Of a DNA stretch of 64,000 nucleotides, positions 45,485 to 55,424 are shown in pieces. Each line of letters begins with the position of its first letter. Position 1 is the first letter of the stretch. The DNA is from Sphingomonas gei (GTDB lineage: Bacteria > Pseudomonadota > Alphaproteobacteria > Sphingomonadales > Sphingomonadaceae). The stretch is taken from contig NZ_SRXT01000002.1 in NCBI RefSeq assembly GCF_004792685.1, positions 558,001-622,000 on the forward strand, read 5' to 3'. The position numbers were made by a program, and so were the translations under genes. Under the pieces are notes generated by a model, which saw nothing but the letters and a program-made list of their open reading frames with translations, had not been told where the DNA came from and made no database searches.

Positions 45485-46531
45485 ATGACACCACGCGAAA
45501 CCCTGCTGGCCGAAGCCGCCAAGCGCATCCTGATCACCGACGGTGCATTCGGCACCGAGATCCAGAACTGGAAGCTCGACGAAGCGGCCTATGCCGGCAA
45601 TCTCGGGCTCGGCCACGACCAGAAGGGCAATAACGACATCCTCGCGCTGACCAAGCCCGAGGTGCCGGAGACGATCACGCGCGAATATCTGGATGCAGGA
45701 TCGGACATCGTCTCGACCAACACCTTCTCCGCCAATCTGATCAGCCAGGCCGATTATGGCGCTGAGCATCTGGTGCGCGAGATCAACCTCGCATCGGCGC
45801 AGATCGCGCGGCGCTGCGCCGACGAATATGCAGCGAAGGACGGCCGCCCGCGCTTCGTGGCAGGGGCGATCGGGCCGACCAACAAGACGTTGTCGCTGTC
45901 GCCCGACGTCAACGATCCCGGCTATCGGGAGATCGACTTCGACTATCTCAAGCAGGTCTACCGCGAGCAGATCGACGCATTGGTCGAAGGCGGGGTCGAC
46001 TTCATCCTGATCGAGACGGTGTTCGACACGCTCAACGCCAAAGCGGGGATCAAGGCGGCGATCGAAGCAGGCGAGGCGCTCGGCCGCGACTTGCCGATCA
46101 TGATGTCGATGACGCTGACCGATCTTTCGGGGCGTAACCTCTCCGGGCACACCGTCGAGGCGTTCTGGCACGCGGTGCGCCACGCCAGGCCGCTGACGAT
46201 CGGGCTCAATTGCTCGTTCGGCGCGGAGCAGTTGCGCCCGCACGTCAAGACGTTGAGCGCGCTCTGCGACACGCTGATCATGGTCTACCCGAACGCCGGA
46301 TTGCCCAACGAGCTGGGCGCTTATGACGAGGAGCCCGCGACGACTGCGGGGCTGGTCAAGGAATGGGCCGATGCCGGGCAGGTCAATGTGCTTGGAGGGT
46401 GCTGCGGATCGACCCCGGAGCATATCGCGGCGATCGTCGAGGCGGTGAAGGATCTGACGCCAAGGGCGGTTCCAGTGCCGGAAGTGCGGACGCGCCTCGC
46501 CGGGCTCGAACCGTTCACGATGGCGGCCTGA
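45485..46531 (+). CDS. metH1: methionine synthase, homocysteine-binding module (split MetH part 1)
   Basis: A 348-residue stand-alone Hcy-binding domain of cobalamin-dependent methionine synthase. Zinc ligands are in GLNCSFG and LGGCCGST; the start [23 protein letters not shown] matches the MetH N-terminus. In E. coli this is residues 1-350 of one long chain; here the gene ends and the folate/B12/activation modules follow as a second gene. An in-frame ATG at 45473 is an alternative start. Confidence 0.95.
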   Translation: MTPRETLLAEAAKRILITDGAFGTEIQNWKLDEAAYAGNLGLGHDQKGNNDILALTKPEVPETITREYLDAGSDIVSTNTFSANLISQADYGAEHLVREINLASAQIARRCADEYAAKDGRPRFVAGAIGPTNKTLSLSPDVNDPGYREIDFDYLKQVYREQIDALVEGGVDFILIETVFDTLNAKAGIKAAIEAGEALGRDLPIMMSMTLTDLSGRNLSGHTVEAFWHAVRHARPLTIGLNCSFGAEQLRPHVKTLSALCDTLIMVYPNAGLPNELGAYDEEPATTAGLVKEWADAGQVNVLGGCCGSTPEHIAAIVEAVKDLTPRAVPVPEVRTRLAGLEPFTMAA

Positions 46532-46534
46532 GTT

Positions 46535-46603
46535 GTTCCCCGGCGAAGACCGGGGCCCAGTTACGACCCAGCCCGAGGCTGGCCCCGGCCTTCGCCGGGG
46601 AAC
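46535..46603. repeat. inverted repeat between the two metH genes
   Basis: GTTCCCCGGCGAAGACCGGGGCC (46535-46557) pairs with 46581-46603 with one mismatch. It occupies nearly the whole gap between the metH parts, and the downstream gene's ribosome-binding site AAGGAAA starts right after it. Confidence 0.88.
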
Positions 46604-46617
46604 AAGGAAAACATGAA

Positions 46618-49218
46618 GTGACCACCGCCTCCTCCACCAGCTTCGTCAATATCGGCGAGCGCACCAACGTCACCGGCTCGGCCCGCTTCAAGAAATTGGT
46701 GATGGCGGGGGACTATGCCGCCGCGGTGGAGGTCGCGCTGCAGCAGGTCGAGGCCGGCGCGCAGGTGCTCGACGTCAACATGGACGAAGGCCTGCTCGAC
46801 GCGCACGAGGCGATGACCACCTTCCTCAAGCTCATCCAGGCCGAGCCGGACATCGCCCGAATACCCGTGATGGTCGACAGCTCGAAATGGGACGTGATCG
46901 AGGCGGGGCTGAAATGCGTCTCGGGCAAGCCGATCGTCAATTCGATCAGCATGAAGGAAGGCGTCGACCAGTTCCTCGAGCATGCCCGCAAGTGCATGGC
47001 CTATGGCGCCGCGGTGGTGGTGATGGCCTTCGACGAGACCGGCCAGGCCGACACCAAGGAGCGCAAGGTCGAGATCTGCTCGCGCGCTTATGACCTGCTA
47101 GTCGGCATCGGCTTCCCGCCCGAGGACATCATCTTCGATCCCAACGTGTTCGCGGTTGCGACGGGGATCGAGGAGCATAACAATTACGGCGTCGATTTCA
47201 TCGAGGCGTGCAAGGAGATCAAGGCGCGCTGCCCGCATGTCCATATCTCGGGCGGGCTATCGAATTTGAGCTTCTCGTTCCGCGGCAACGAGGCAGTGCG
47301 CAAGGCGATGCACTCGGTATTCCTCTATCACGCGATCCCCGCGGGGATGGACATGGCGATCGTCAATGCGGGCCAGCTCGACGTCTATGACCAGATCGAG
47401 CCCGTGCTGCGGACCGCGTGCGAGGACGTCATCCTCAACCGCGATCCCGACGCGGGCGAGCGGCTGGTGGCGCTTGCCGAAAAGTTTCGCGGCACCGACG
47501 CGGTCGCCGAAAAGCAGGCGGCGGAGTGGCGCGGCTGGCCGGTCGCCAAACGGCTCGAGCACGCGCTGGTCAAGGGCATCGACGCGTTCGTCGTCGAGGA
47601 TACAGAGGAATGCCGGCTCGCCTTCGCCCGCCCGATCGAAGTGATCGAAGGCCCGCTGATGGACGGGATGAACGTCGTCGGCGACCTGTTCGGATCGGGC
47701 AAGATGTTCCTGCCGCAGGTGGTCAAGTCGGCGCGCGTGATGAAGAAGGCGGTGGCGCATCTGCTGCCCTATATCGAAGCCGCCAAGGAGCCTGGCGCCA
47801 AGGGCAAGGGCAAGATCATCATGGCGACGGTCAAGGGCGACGTCCACGATATCGGCAAGAACATCGTCGGCGTCGTCCTGCAATGCAACGGCTTCGACGT
47901 GGTCGATCTCGGCGTGATGGTGCCGTGGTCGAAGATCATCGAGGCGGCGAACGAGAATGACGCCGACATGATCGGGCTTTCGGGGCTGATCACGCCCTCG
48001 CTCGACGAGATGGTTACCGTCGCCGAGGAGATGCAGCGGCTCCAGATGACGATGCCGCTGCTGATCGGCGGCGCGACGACATCGCGCGTCCACACCGCGC
48101 TGCGGATCGAGCCTGCGTATAAGGGGCCGGTGGTCCATGTGCTCGACGCCAGCCGCGCGGTAGGCGTCGCAACGACGCTCGTCTCCGAGACGATCCGCGA
48201 CGATTATGTCGCCAAGATCGCCGCCGAATATGAAGCAGTCCGCGTTGCCCGTGCCGGCCGCGGCCAGAGCGAATTGGTGCCGATCGACAAGGCTCGCGAC
48301 AATGGCTTCGACGCCGACATGAGCCTCAAGCCGGGCAAACCGCGGATGCCGGGAGTGCACGAGTTCCTCGACTGGGACCTCGCGGACCTGCGCAAATATA
48401 TCGACTGGACGCCGTTCTTCCGCGCCTGGGAGCTGGCCGGCAATTATCCTGCGATCCTCGAGGACAAGGTGGTCGGCGAGAGCGCGACGTCGCTGTTCGC
48501 CGATGCGCAGGCGATGCTCGACAAGATCATCGCCGAGAAGTGGCTGACTGCGCGCGGCGTCGCCGGTTTGTGGCCGTGCCGGCGGCGGGGGGACGACATC
48601 ATCGTCCATGTCGAGGACGAAGTGCATTACACCCTGCCGATGCTGCGCCAGCAGATCGCCAAGCGCGAGGGCCGCGCCAATATGTGCCTCGCAGACTTCA
48701 TCGATCATGACGGCGACTGGATCGGCGGGTTCGCGGTCGGCCTCCACGGCATCGAGCCGCATCTCGCGCGCTTCAAGAACGCGATCGACGATTATTCGGA
48801 CATCCTGTTGAAGGCGCTGTCGGATCGATTGGCCGAGGCGTTCGCCGAGCGGCTGCACTTGTTCGTTCGGACTTCGCTGTGGGGCTATGCCGAGGGCGAG
48901 CAATTGACCAACGAGGCGCTGATCAAGGAGCAGTATCGCGGCATCCGCCCGGCACCGGGCTATCCGGCCTGCCCCGAGCACAGCCTCAAGCCGATCTTGT
49001 TCAAGATGCTCGATGCCCATCGGCGGACGGGGATCAGCCTGACCGAGAGCTTCGCAATGCTGCCGACCTCGGCGGTGTCGGGCTTTTATTTCGGGCACCC
49101 CCAGGCCGAATATTTCGGCGTAGCGCGCATAGGGCAGGACCAGCTCGCGGAATATGCGACGCGGCGGGGCATTTCGCTCGAACTGGCGACGCGCTATTTG
49201 CGTCCTAACCTGGACTGA
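46618..49218 (+). CDS. metH2: methionine synthase, folate/cobalamin/activation modules (split MetH part 2)
   Basis: An 866-residue protein starting at the pterin-binding domain ([20 protein letters not shown]), followed by the cobalamin cap and B12 domains with His410 in [23 protein letters not shown] as lower cobalt ligand, and the SAM-dependent reactivation domain ending in [18 protein letters not shown] and [17 protein letters not shown]. The start is GTG (46618), since no ATG is in frame there. Together with part 1 it makes a complete B12-dependent enzyme. Confidence 0.96.
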   Translation: MTTASSTSFVNIGERTNVTGSARFKKLVMAGDYAAAVEVALQQVEAGAQVLDVNMDEGLLDAHEAMTTFLKLIQAEPDIARIPVMVDSSKWDVIEAGLKCVSGKPIVNSISMKEGVDQFLEHARKCMAYGAAVVVMAFDETGQADTKERKVEICSRAYDLLVGIGFPPEDIIFDPNVFAVATGIEEHNNYGVDFIEACKEIKARCPHVHISGGLSNLSFSFRGNEAVRKAMHSVFLYHAIPAGMDMAIVNAGQLDVYDQIEPVLRTACEDVILNRDPDAGERLVALAEKFRGTDAVAEKQAAEWRGWPVAKRLEHALVKGIDAFVVEDTEECRLAFARPIEVIEGPLMDGMNVVGDLFGSGKMFLPQVVKSARVMKKAVAHLLPYIEAAKEPGAKGKGKIIMATVKGDVHDIGKNIVGVVLQCNGFDVVDLGVMVPWSKIIEAANENDADMIGLSGLITPSLDEMVTVAEEMQRLQMTMPLLIGGATTSRVHTALRIEPAYKGPVVHVLDASRAVGVATTLVSETIRDDYVAKIAAEYEAVRVARAGRGQSELVPIDKARDNGFDADMSLKPGKPRMPGVHEFLDWDLADLRKYIDWTPFFRAWELAGNYPAILEDKVVGESATSLFADAQAMLDKIIAEKWLTARGVAGLWPCRRRGDDIIVHVEDEVHYTLPMLRQQIAKREGRANMCLADFIDHDGDWIGGFAVGLHGIEPHLARFKNAIDDYSDILLKALSDRLAEAFAERLHLFVRTSLWGYAEGEQLTNEALIKEQYRGIRPAPGYPACPEHSLKPILFKMLDAHRRTGISLTESFAMLPTSAVSGFYFGHPQAEYFGVARIGQDQLAEYATRRGISLELATRYLRPNLD

Positions 49219-49290
49219 TCGTTCTCCTGCTTTCGTTGGAGCACGGCAGAGGCGTAGCGGTCGGTTGGAGTGTGATATGTTCTTCTGATG

Positions 49291-49394
49291 CTGTTCCCCG
49301 GCGAAGGCCGGGGCCCAGCATCGATTAGCCGGCGAGCGGCGACGAACCTCTCGAACATCATCGCAACTGGCCCCCGGCCTTCGCCGGGGAACAG
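49291..49394. repeat. long inverted repeat downstream of metH
   Basis: A 28-base arm beginning CTGTTCCCCGGCGAAGGCCG (49291-49318) is complementary to 49367-49394 with one mismatch, enclosing about 48 bases. It is the third member of this family within 4 kb. No gene is seen in the 203-base gap. Confidence 0.9.
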
Positions 49395-49421
49395 GTCGTT
49401 TCGAACGCGCCGGATGACGCG

Positions 49422-49823
49422 CTATGCGCCGCTTGGACTGACGCGCGGTCCGGGCCAGCGGTCACACGGGTCCGGAGCCTCGACGGTCATGCTCGCCCCT
49501 TCGGTCGCGCGTACCGGGAGGCCGGCGAGACCCACATCGTGCAGGCAGCGGACGTTGATCCCGAAATGGTCGGGCGCCGCCCGCTTGCGGTGGAAGACGT
49601 AGATGCCGCAACGGCCGCAGAAATAGTGTTGCGCCCGGTGGGTGTTCCACTGGTAGAGCGTGAGCAGATCCTCGCCCGTGGTCACTTCGAGCGCAGTCTC
49701 CGGCACCTTCGCCATCAGCGCGCCGCGCATCGCGCAGAGCGAGCAATCGCACGTGGTGAGTTCGTCGATCCGCCAGTCGAGCTGAAAGCGGACCTCGCCG
49801 CAATGGCATGAACCCTGGATCAT
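49422..49823 (-). CDS. GFA-family (CENP-V/GFA domain) protein
   Basis: A 133-residue zinc protein, the second of this family here. Cysteines C6/C8 (GSCHCGEVRF), C25/C27/C30 (CDCSLC) and C69/C72 (FCGRCG) supply the two zinc sites. It differs enough from the copy at 39977 to be a separate subfamily. The start ATG 49823 follows GGGGAGGGCGCG. Function unknown. Confidence 0.9.
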   Translation of the reverse strand: MIQGSCHCGEVRFQLDWRIDELTTCDCSLCAMRGALMAKVPETALEVTTGEDLLTLYQWNTHRAQHYFCGRCGIYVFHRKRAAPDHFGINVRCLHDVGLAGLPVRATEGASMTVEAPDPCDRWPGPRVSPSGA

Positions 49824-49904
49824 CGCGCCCTCCCCGGCAGGCAGGCGAATAGCGACCCGACGGGCCGGCGCCAAGCTGGTCGACTCGGCGCCGGCCGAGC
49901 GCGT

Positions 49905-50201
49905 TCAACTCGGCGTGTACTCGCCCTTCGTCCAGTTCGAGCCGGGATCGAAGCACCATTCGGTGGTGGTGTCGTCCAGGGTGGCATAGACGCGGATATG
50001 CTCGCCGGCAGAGTCGTTCCAGCACGTCGCCGAGACCGCGCTGCCCGGCATGCTGAAGCCCGTGGTCCAGCCCTGGCCGTCGGCGCAGCGCTCGGTGATG
50101 GTATAGCCGTCGGTCGAATAGACGCGGATGTGAAGCTGGCTCGAACTGTCGAACCAATTCACTGCCGCAGTGCCAATCGGATAGTTTGGATTATCAGCCA
50201 T
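49905..50201 (-). CDS. RSL-like fucose-binding lectin
   Basis: A 98-residue protein made of two tandem blade repeats: IRVYSTDGYTITERCADGQGW and IRVYATLDDTTTEWCFDPGSNW. This is the layout of the Ralstonia solanacearum fucose lectin RSL (about 90 residues, two repeats, trimerising into a six-bladed propeller). Binding-site Arg26/Glu37 and Arg70/Glu81 are kept; aromatic positions are Ala40, Trp45, Phe84 and Trp90. No signal peptide is present, as in RSL. It stands alone between a GFA gene and a cupin gene. Confidence 0.85.
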   Translation of the reverse strand: MADNPNYPIGTAAVNWFDSSSQLHIRVYSTDGYTITERCADGQGWTTGFSMPGSAVSATCWNDSAGEHIRVYATLDDTTTEWCFDPGSNWTKGEYTPS

Positions 50202-50308
50202 GAACTTTCCCCCGTCTTGCGAGTCGCGGCCGCGACTCGCCTGGGCAGCGTCTCATAGTTTCGCTTTCGGAACAAAACCGGCGCCGGTGATCGGGACAAG
50301 TCGCTGTT

Positions 50309-50767
50309 CTAGTTCGGATTACTCGCCGGCTCGGCATATACGGTGTCGGTCGGGCCGTAACCGGTGATGTAGACATGTGCGCCCTCCGGCCCGGTGCGCG
50401 CAAAATGCGGCACGCCGGCAGGCTCGGTATAGAAGCTCCCTGGGGGCAGCGGCTTGCGCAGACTGTCATCGGCCTTCGGTCCATAGCCGAAATGCCACAT
50501 GCCCGAGACGACCGTCGCGGTGCGCTCGTCCTTGTGGCTATGCGCGGCGATGCGCGTGTTGGGCGGTACCTTGATCTCGATGGCGAACAGCCCCGGCTTG
50601 GTCGGGTCGCCGCTGAGCACACGTGTCTCGACCCCGGCGAGCCCCGAGGTCCCCGCGACTGCGCCGATCTGGGGCAAGGCGGCGACTTCGGCCGGAGTGA
50701 GACGGATCTCGCGCGGCGCGGGCGCGACGGCGAGGAGCGCGGCGAGCGCAAGCGCGGTGCGGATCAC
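50309..50767 (-). CDS. secreted cupin-domain protein
   Basis: A 152-residue protein with a short hydrophobic N-terminus (TALALAALLAVAPA), probably a signal peptide, then one cupin domain. The metal motif is visible as H-x-H (RIAAHSHKDERTATVVSG) and the second motif as PAGVPHFART. It overlaps the upstream hydrolase stop by 4 bases, so the two are coupled. Ligand unknown. Confidence 0.86.
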   Translation of the reverse strand: MIRTALALAALLAVAPAPREIRLTPAEVAALPQIGAVAGTSGLAGVETRVLSGDPTKPGLFAIEIKVPPNTRIAAHSHKDERTATVVSGMWHFGYGPKADDSLRKPLPPGSFYTEPAGVPHFARTGPEGAHVYITGYGPTDTVYAEPASNPN

Positions 50768-51681
50768 TTCGCACCGAGGAAATCAGTGACGAGCTTGACG
50801 GTGGCGTCGGGATTCTCCTCCATGATCCAGTGGCCGGAGGCGGGCACGATGCCCTGGGTGACGTTGGTTGCGGCGGCGCGCATGACCGTCGCCATCGTCC
50901 CGGCGAAGCTCTTCTCACCGCCCAGAGCGAGGACGGGCATCCCGAGCTTTCCCTGCGCGGCGAGGAATCCGCGATTGTCGATCGCGTCCTGGTCGAACGC
51001 GGCGAACTGCGCGAAGCCCGCATGCATGTGACCGGGGCGGGCGTAGATCGCGGCATAATGGGCGCGCGAGGCTTCGTCGAAATGCGCGGGATCGGCGGAA
51101 AATTCGTTCCAGAAGCGGTCGAGATAGATGCGCTCCCGGCCCGCGACGAGCCGTTCCATGTCGGGCCCGCCGAACCGGAAATGCCAGAGCAGAGGGTTTT
51201 TGAGGATTTCCTCCCACGGTCCGATGCCGGGGACGGGCGCGTCGATCAGGACGAGCCGAGTCACACGCTTCTGGTTCTGCACCGCGAACGCATAGGCGAC
51301 CATGTTGCCGATATCGTGCGCGACCACGTCCGCCTGGGTCACCTTGAGCGCGTCGAGCAATGCGACCATGTCGGCGGCCTGGGTCTTCTTGTCATACCCG
51401 CCTGGCGCGACTGCCGAGAGCCCCATGCCGCGCAGGTCCGGGACAATGACCTGGTGATCGCGCATCAGCGCAGCCGCCAGCGGCGCCCACATGTCGCCGG
51501 TCTCGCCGTAACCGTGGAGGAGCAGAACCGCCGGGCCCTTGCCGCCGATGCGGACGTGAAGAACGGTGCCGTTGGCGGTGATTTCGCGCGTTTCGAACGA
51601 GGCGGGGTAGGCGGGCACTTCCGCGCGGACTGGGGGTGCGAACGCGAGGAACAGGGCGGACACGGCGACGAGGAAGCGCAT
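50764..51681 (-). CDS. secreted alpha/beta hydrolase, epoxide hydrolase-like
   Basis: A 305-residue hydrolase with a signal peptide (1-20, PPVRA). HGYGETGDMW forms the oxyanion region, Asp123 in AHDIGNMVAYAF is the nucleophile, and the catalytic His is in PASGHWIMEENPD. The Asp nucleophile and FRFGG cap segment point to epoxide hydrolase/dehalogenase relatives. First gene of a two-gene unit with the cupin. Confidence 0.88.
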   Translation of the reverse strand: MRFLVAVSALFLAFAPPVRAEVPAYPASFETREITANGTVLHVRIGGKGPAVLLLHGYGETGDMWAPLAAALMRDHQVIVPDLRGMGLSAVAPGGYDKKTQAADMVALLDALKVTQADVVAHDIGNMVAYAFAVQNQKRVTRLVLIDAPVPGIGPWEEILKNPLLWHFRFGGPDMERLVAGRERIYLDRFWNEFSADPAHFDEASRAHYAAIYARPGHMHAGFAQFAAFDQDAIDNRGFLAAQGKLGMPVLALGGEKSFAGTMATVMRAAATNVTQGIVPASGHWIMEENPDATVKLVTDFLGAK

Positions 51682-51817
51682 AGGGGAACCCTCCGTCAGG
51701 GACCCCGAATCGGTCGCCTGTTCATATCGTCGAATGTATGCAGATGGCGGCGATTGTCATGCTGCAAATGCGAAAGACTTGGGTCCGGGCGCCGCAAGTG
51801 CTAGAGGCGCGCGCATC

Positions 51818-53683
51818 ATGCTCAACCTGACCGACATCACGGTGCGCCTCGGCGGGCGCACGATCCTCGACAACGCCACCGCCAAGCTGCCCCCGCGCGG
51901 GCGGATCGGTCTGATCGGGCGCAACGGCGCCGGCAAGACGACTCTGGTCAAGGTCGTCGCGTCGCAGCTCGAGCCCGATACGGGCAGCGTCGACATGCCG
52001 CGCGGCGCCAAGCTCGGCTATATCGCGCAGGAGGCGCCGCACGGCGACGCGACTCCGTTCGAGACGGTGCTCGCCGCCGACCTCGAGCGCGCCGCCCTGC
52101 TCCACGAGAGCGAGACCAGCCACGATCCCGATCGGCTCGGCGAAGTGCACGAGCGGCTGATGGCGATCGACGCCTATACCGCGCCGAGCCGCGCGGCGCA
52201 GATCCTGGTCGGGCTCGGCTTCGACGAGGAAATGCAGCATTCACCGCTCGACAGCTTCTCCGGCGGGTGGAAGATGCGCGTGGCGCTGGCGAGTTTGTTG
52301 TTCTCGCAGCCCGACATGCTGCTGCTCGACGAGCCTTCGAACCATCTCGATCTCGAAGCGGTTTTGTGGCTCGAGGATTTCCTCAAGAGCTATCCGGCGA
52401 CGATCCTGCTGGTCAGCCATGAGCGTGACTTCCTCAACAATGTCGTCGATCACATCCTCCATCTCGATCGCGGCAAGCTGACGCTCTATCCCGGCGGCTA
52501 TGATGCGTTCGAGCGCCAGCGCGCCGAGCGGCAGGCGCAAATCGCCTCGGCCCGCGCCAAGCAGCAGGCGCAGCGCGAGCATCTGCAGGAATATATCGCC
52601 AAGAACTCGGCCCGCGCCTCCACCGCGAAGCAGGCGCAGAGCCGGCAAAAGGCACTGGCCAAGATGCAGCCGATCGCCGAATTGCTCGACGATCCGACGC
52701 TGAGCTTCGATTTCCCCAATCCCGACGAATTGCGCCCGCCGCTGATCACGCTCGATCTGGCGACGGTGGGCTATGGCGAGACGCCGATCCTCAAGCGGCT
52801 CAATCTACGCATCGACCCCGACGATCGGATCGCGCTGCTCGGGCGCAACGGCAACGGCAAGACCACGTTGGCGCGGCTGCTCGCGGCGCAGCTGACGCCG
52901 ATGGAAGGCGCGATGAACGCCAGCGGCAAGATGCGGGTGGGCTATTTCACGCAGTATCAGGTCGAGGAGCTCGAACGCAGCGAGACGCCGCTCCAGCACA
53001 TGACCGTGCTGATGAAGGGTGCGTCCCAGGGCGCGGTGCGCGGCCAGCTCGGGCGGTTCGGCTTTTCGGGGCAGAAGGCGACCACCGAGGTCGGCAAGCT
53101 CTCGGGCGGCGAGCGGGCGCGGCTGGCGCTGGCGCTGATCACCCGCGACGCGCCGCACATGCTGATCCTCGACGAGCCGACCAACCATCTGGACGTGGAC
53201 GCGCGCGAAGCGCTGATCCAGGCGCTCAACGAATATACCGGCACGGTGGTGTTGGTCAGCCACGATCGCCACATGCTCGAGATGACCGCCGACCGGCTGG
53301 TGCTGGTCGACCAGGGCACTGCGAAGGAATTCGACGGCTCGCTAGACGATTACATCGCCTTCGTGCTGTCGAAGGACGGCGCGGGCCCCAAGCTTTCCAA
53401 GGCGGACAAGAAGGAAGCCCGCCGCCTCGCCGCGGAGGCGCGCGAAAAGGGCACCGAACTGCGCAAGGCAGCCAAGACCGCCGAGGCCGAGCTGGCGAAG
53501 CTGACCGAGCAGCGCACCGCCGTCGAGCGCGCGATGTTCGATCCTTCGACGGCGGACGCTTCGCTGATCAAGCTGAGCATGACCGAGCTGATGAAGCGCC
53601 GCGCCGAATTGAGCGACAAGATCGAGGCCGCCGAGGCGGCGTGGATGCAGGCGAGCGAAGCGCTTGAGGGCATCGCCGCATGA
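51818..53683 (+). CDS. ABC-F family ATPase, Uup/YheS-like
   Basis: A 621-residue soluble protein with two ATP-binding cassettes and no membrane domain. Walker A: GRNGAGKTT and GRNGNGKTT; signature loops LDSFSGGWKMRVALA and KLSGGERARLALA; Walker B: LLLDEPSNHLDL and LILDEPTNHLDV. The linker with a Lys/Gln-rich arm (AKQQAQREHLQEYI) and a C-terminal coiled coil (about 525-615) fit ribosome-associated ABC-F proteins. Start ATG 51818 removes a non-conserved extension. Confidence 0.93.
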   Translation: MLNLTDITVRLGGRTILDNATAKLPPRGRIGLIGRNGAGKTTLVKVVASQLEPDTGSVDMPRGAKLGYIAQEAPHGDATPFETVLAADLERAALLHESETSHDPDRLGEVHERLMAIDAYTAPSRAAQILVGLGFDEEMQHSPLDSFSGGWKMRVALASLLFSQPDMLLLDEPSNHLDLEAVLWLEDFLKSYPATILLVSHERDFLNNVVDHILHLDRGKLTLYPGGYDAFERQRAERQAQIASARAKQQAQREHLQEYIAKNSARASTAKQAQSRQKALAKMQPIAELLDDPTLSFDFPNPDELRPPLITLDLATVGYGETPILKRLNLRIDPDDRIALLGRNGNGKTTLARLLAAQLTPMEGAMNASGKMRVGYFTQYQVEELERSETPLQHMTVLMKGASQGAVRGQLGRFGFSGQKATTEVGKLSGGERARLALALITRDAPHMLILDEPTNHLDVDAREALIQALNEYTGTVVLVSHDRHMLEMTADRLVLVDQGTAKEFDGSLDDYIAFVLSKDGAGPKLSKADKKEARRLAAEAREKGTELRKAAKTAEAELAKLTEQRTAVERAMFDPSTADASLIKLSMTELMKRRAELSDKIEAAEAAWMQASEALEGIAA

Positions 53684-53886
53684 GATCGCTTGGGCAGGGA
53701 TCAACGCTGCTTCAGCTGAGGGCTGCATTGGTCCATCTGGCCGCGACATCGCCTGGCGGCTGCGGGTGGAGCGCGCGCTAGCAAGCATCGCTTCTCAGAG
53801 AATGGTGACTTCGGTTACCGTGCACGACTGCATTGACGTGAGAGTTTTCTCCCGTCACCTTTCCTGGAATAGGCTAGGGGGACAGG

Positions 53887-55260
53887 ATGCGGCTTAAGCT
53901 CGTGCGGCACGCCGCTATTACTTGCTGTGTCTCGGCGCTCCTGGGAGCCTGCGGCGGGGGCGGCGGGACATCGACCCCGGCACCCGCCGCGCCGACACCC
54001 ACGCCGGCACCTGTTCCCACGCCAACGCCAAGCCCTACGCCGCTCGCACGCGCAGTAAGTACGGGCGCCAACCCCTGCTTCATGTATATGTATTCGTCGC
54101 GGGAGCGTATCGGCGACGCCAATACCTCGGGCTATTACTGCTCTCGGGATGGACGTTTCGGTCGAGGTGTCGTGGGCTTGCGAAGCTACGGTTTCGGTAC
54201 GTTTTATCCGCTATGGTTTGACCATTATAATCTAGCCGCCGGGGTCGATTCCGCCGGTTCTACCTACTTTGCCTATGTTGCTCCGCTGGGGTCACTCATC
54301 TATTCGCCCGCAACATCCTTGATAGAGTTTGCGGACAGCCAAGTCGCAGTGAAGCGGGCGCTCGGACTCGACACCGGTATTTTTAAACTGATGACGGATC
54401 CCGATCTCACGAAATTTGATCCGGTGGTGGCGCTTCTCGATGCCGACGACGCGACTCACCGCGAAGGGGCGCGTGTGGCCGCGGCGAACCTGCGCGCGGG
54501 AGCCGTTGCGATTGGCGTCGACACGGTCCGACAAGGGCGCTTCGATCCCTATTTCCTTTTCGTGCAGCAAGGCAACGTAAAGTTCGTTGGGGAGTTCGTT
54601 GCGACCCGACAGGCTTTTCTCTTCGACAATTCGGTCATGAGCGATCTGCTTACCAGCGCCGTGCCAGCGGGAAAATACCGCGCCGACGTCTTAAGCGCCG
54701 CAGCCCACCTTATCGGTGCTTATGCTGCGGCCATCGGGGTCCAGATCGACACCACCACTAGCGCAACGCAGTTCAACCTCGGTTTGATCGGCTATCTTCG
54801 AACACGCCTGGGCGAATTGCTCGAGGCTAATACTGCTGAGGCGGCCGCCAGGGCGCTCGCGGTCACCGCCCCGCAGATCATTGACCAAACCGCAATATTC
54901 CGCGAGGCGCTGCCGCTCCCAACAACCGGGTTCTTTTTCCCCGGTCCGGATTTCTTCGTTGCATCGGCCGGCGCGCCTCTGATCATTACGGCAGATGGCC
55001 TGGATGTATCGACACTCGTATCAAATGATATTTACGCGAACGGCCCGACGGGCAGCATCGGTTTCTTTCCCGCGTCTTCTTCGGTACTTTCGGTTAGCGT
55101 CCCGTCGATCAACAGTGCTGAATTGACTGCTGTCTTGGCGTCCGGAAAGGTTACCGTGACTGCGCTGAACGGCTTCAAGGGCTACACTTATTTCGACTAT
55201 GCGGTGCGTCATCCGAGTGGCGAGGAGGGCGCAGCCCGGGTCTATGTGAATTTCCAATAG
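53887..55260 (+). CDS. large lipoprotein of unknown function
   Basis: A 457-residue lipoprotein: signal with lipobox LLGAC (Cys21), a Gly run, then a Pro/Thr/Ala linker (about 28-52) and a long unrecognised domain containing FMYMYSSRERIGDAN, YFAYVAPLGSLIYSPATSLIEFADSQ and a C-terminal beta-rich region. Codon use is less GC-biased than its neighbours (TTT, AAT, ATA, TTG codons), hinting at later acquisition. The linker suggests a surface-tethered domain. Confidence 0.75.
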   Translation: MRLKLVRHAAITCCVSALLGACGGGGGTSTPAPAAPTPTPAPVPTPTPSPTPLARAVSTGANPCFMYMYSSRERIGDANTSGYYCSRDGRFGRGVVGLRSYGFGTFYPLWFDHYNLAAGVDSAGSTYFAYVAPLGSLIYSPATSLIEFADSQVAVKRALGLDTGIFKLMTDPDLTKFDPVVALLDADDATHREGARVAAANLRAGAVAIGVDTVRQGRFDPYFLFVQQGNVKFVGEFVATRQAFLFDNSVMSDLLTSAVPAGKYRADVLSAAAHLIGAYAAAIGVQIDTTTSATQFNLGLIGYLRTRLGELLEANTAEAAARALAVTAPQIIDQTAIFREALPLPTTGFFFPGPDFFVASAGAPLIITADGLDVSTLVSNDIYANGPTGSIGFFPASSSVLSVSVPSINSAELTAVLASGKVTVTALNGFKGYTYFDYAVRHPSGEEGAARVYVNFQ

Positions 55261-55424
55261 GCCACGTACCTTCCTTCTCGGTGGCGACAGCACCTTTTTG
55301 CTCCGACCTGTGTGCCTAACCGCCTGCACGCGGGGCGGTTGCTGCCCGACGGTTCTGATCTCCGCTATCTAGCGAACCCGCTCCAATCGTCGCCCCAGCG
55401 GCGAACATGACTGGCCCGCCAAGC

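Noticed and set aside
45485..49218. metH broken by a mutation (pseudogene)
   Set aside because: The two parts end and start cleanly at domain borders, each with its own start signal, and the split form is common in sphingomonads, so both are kept as functional genes.
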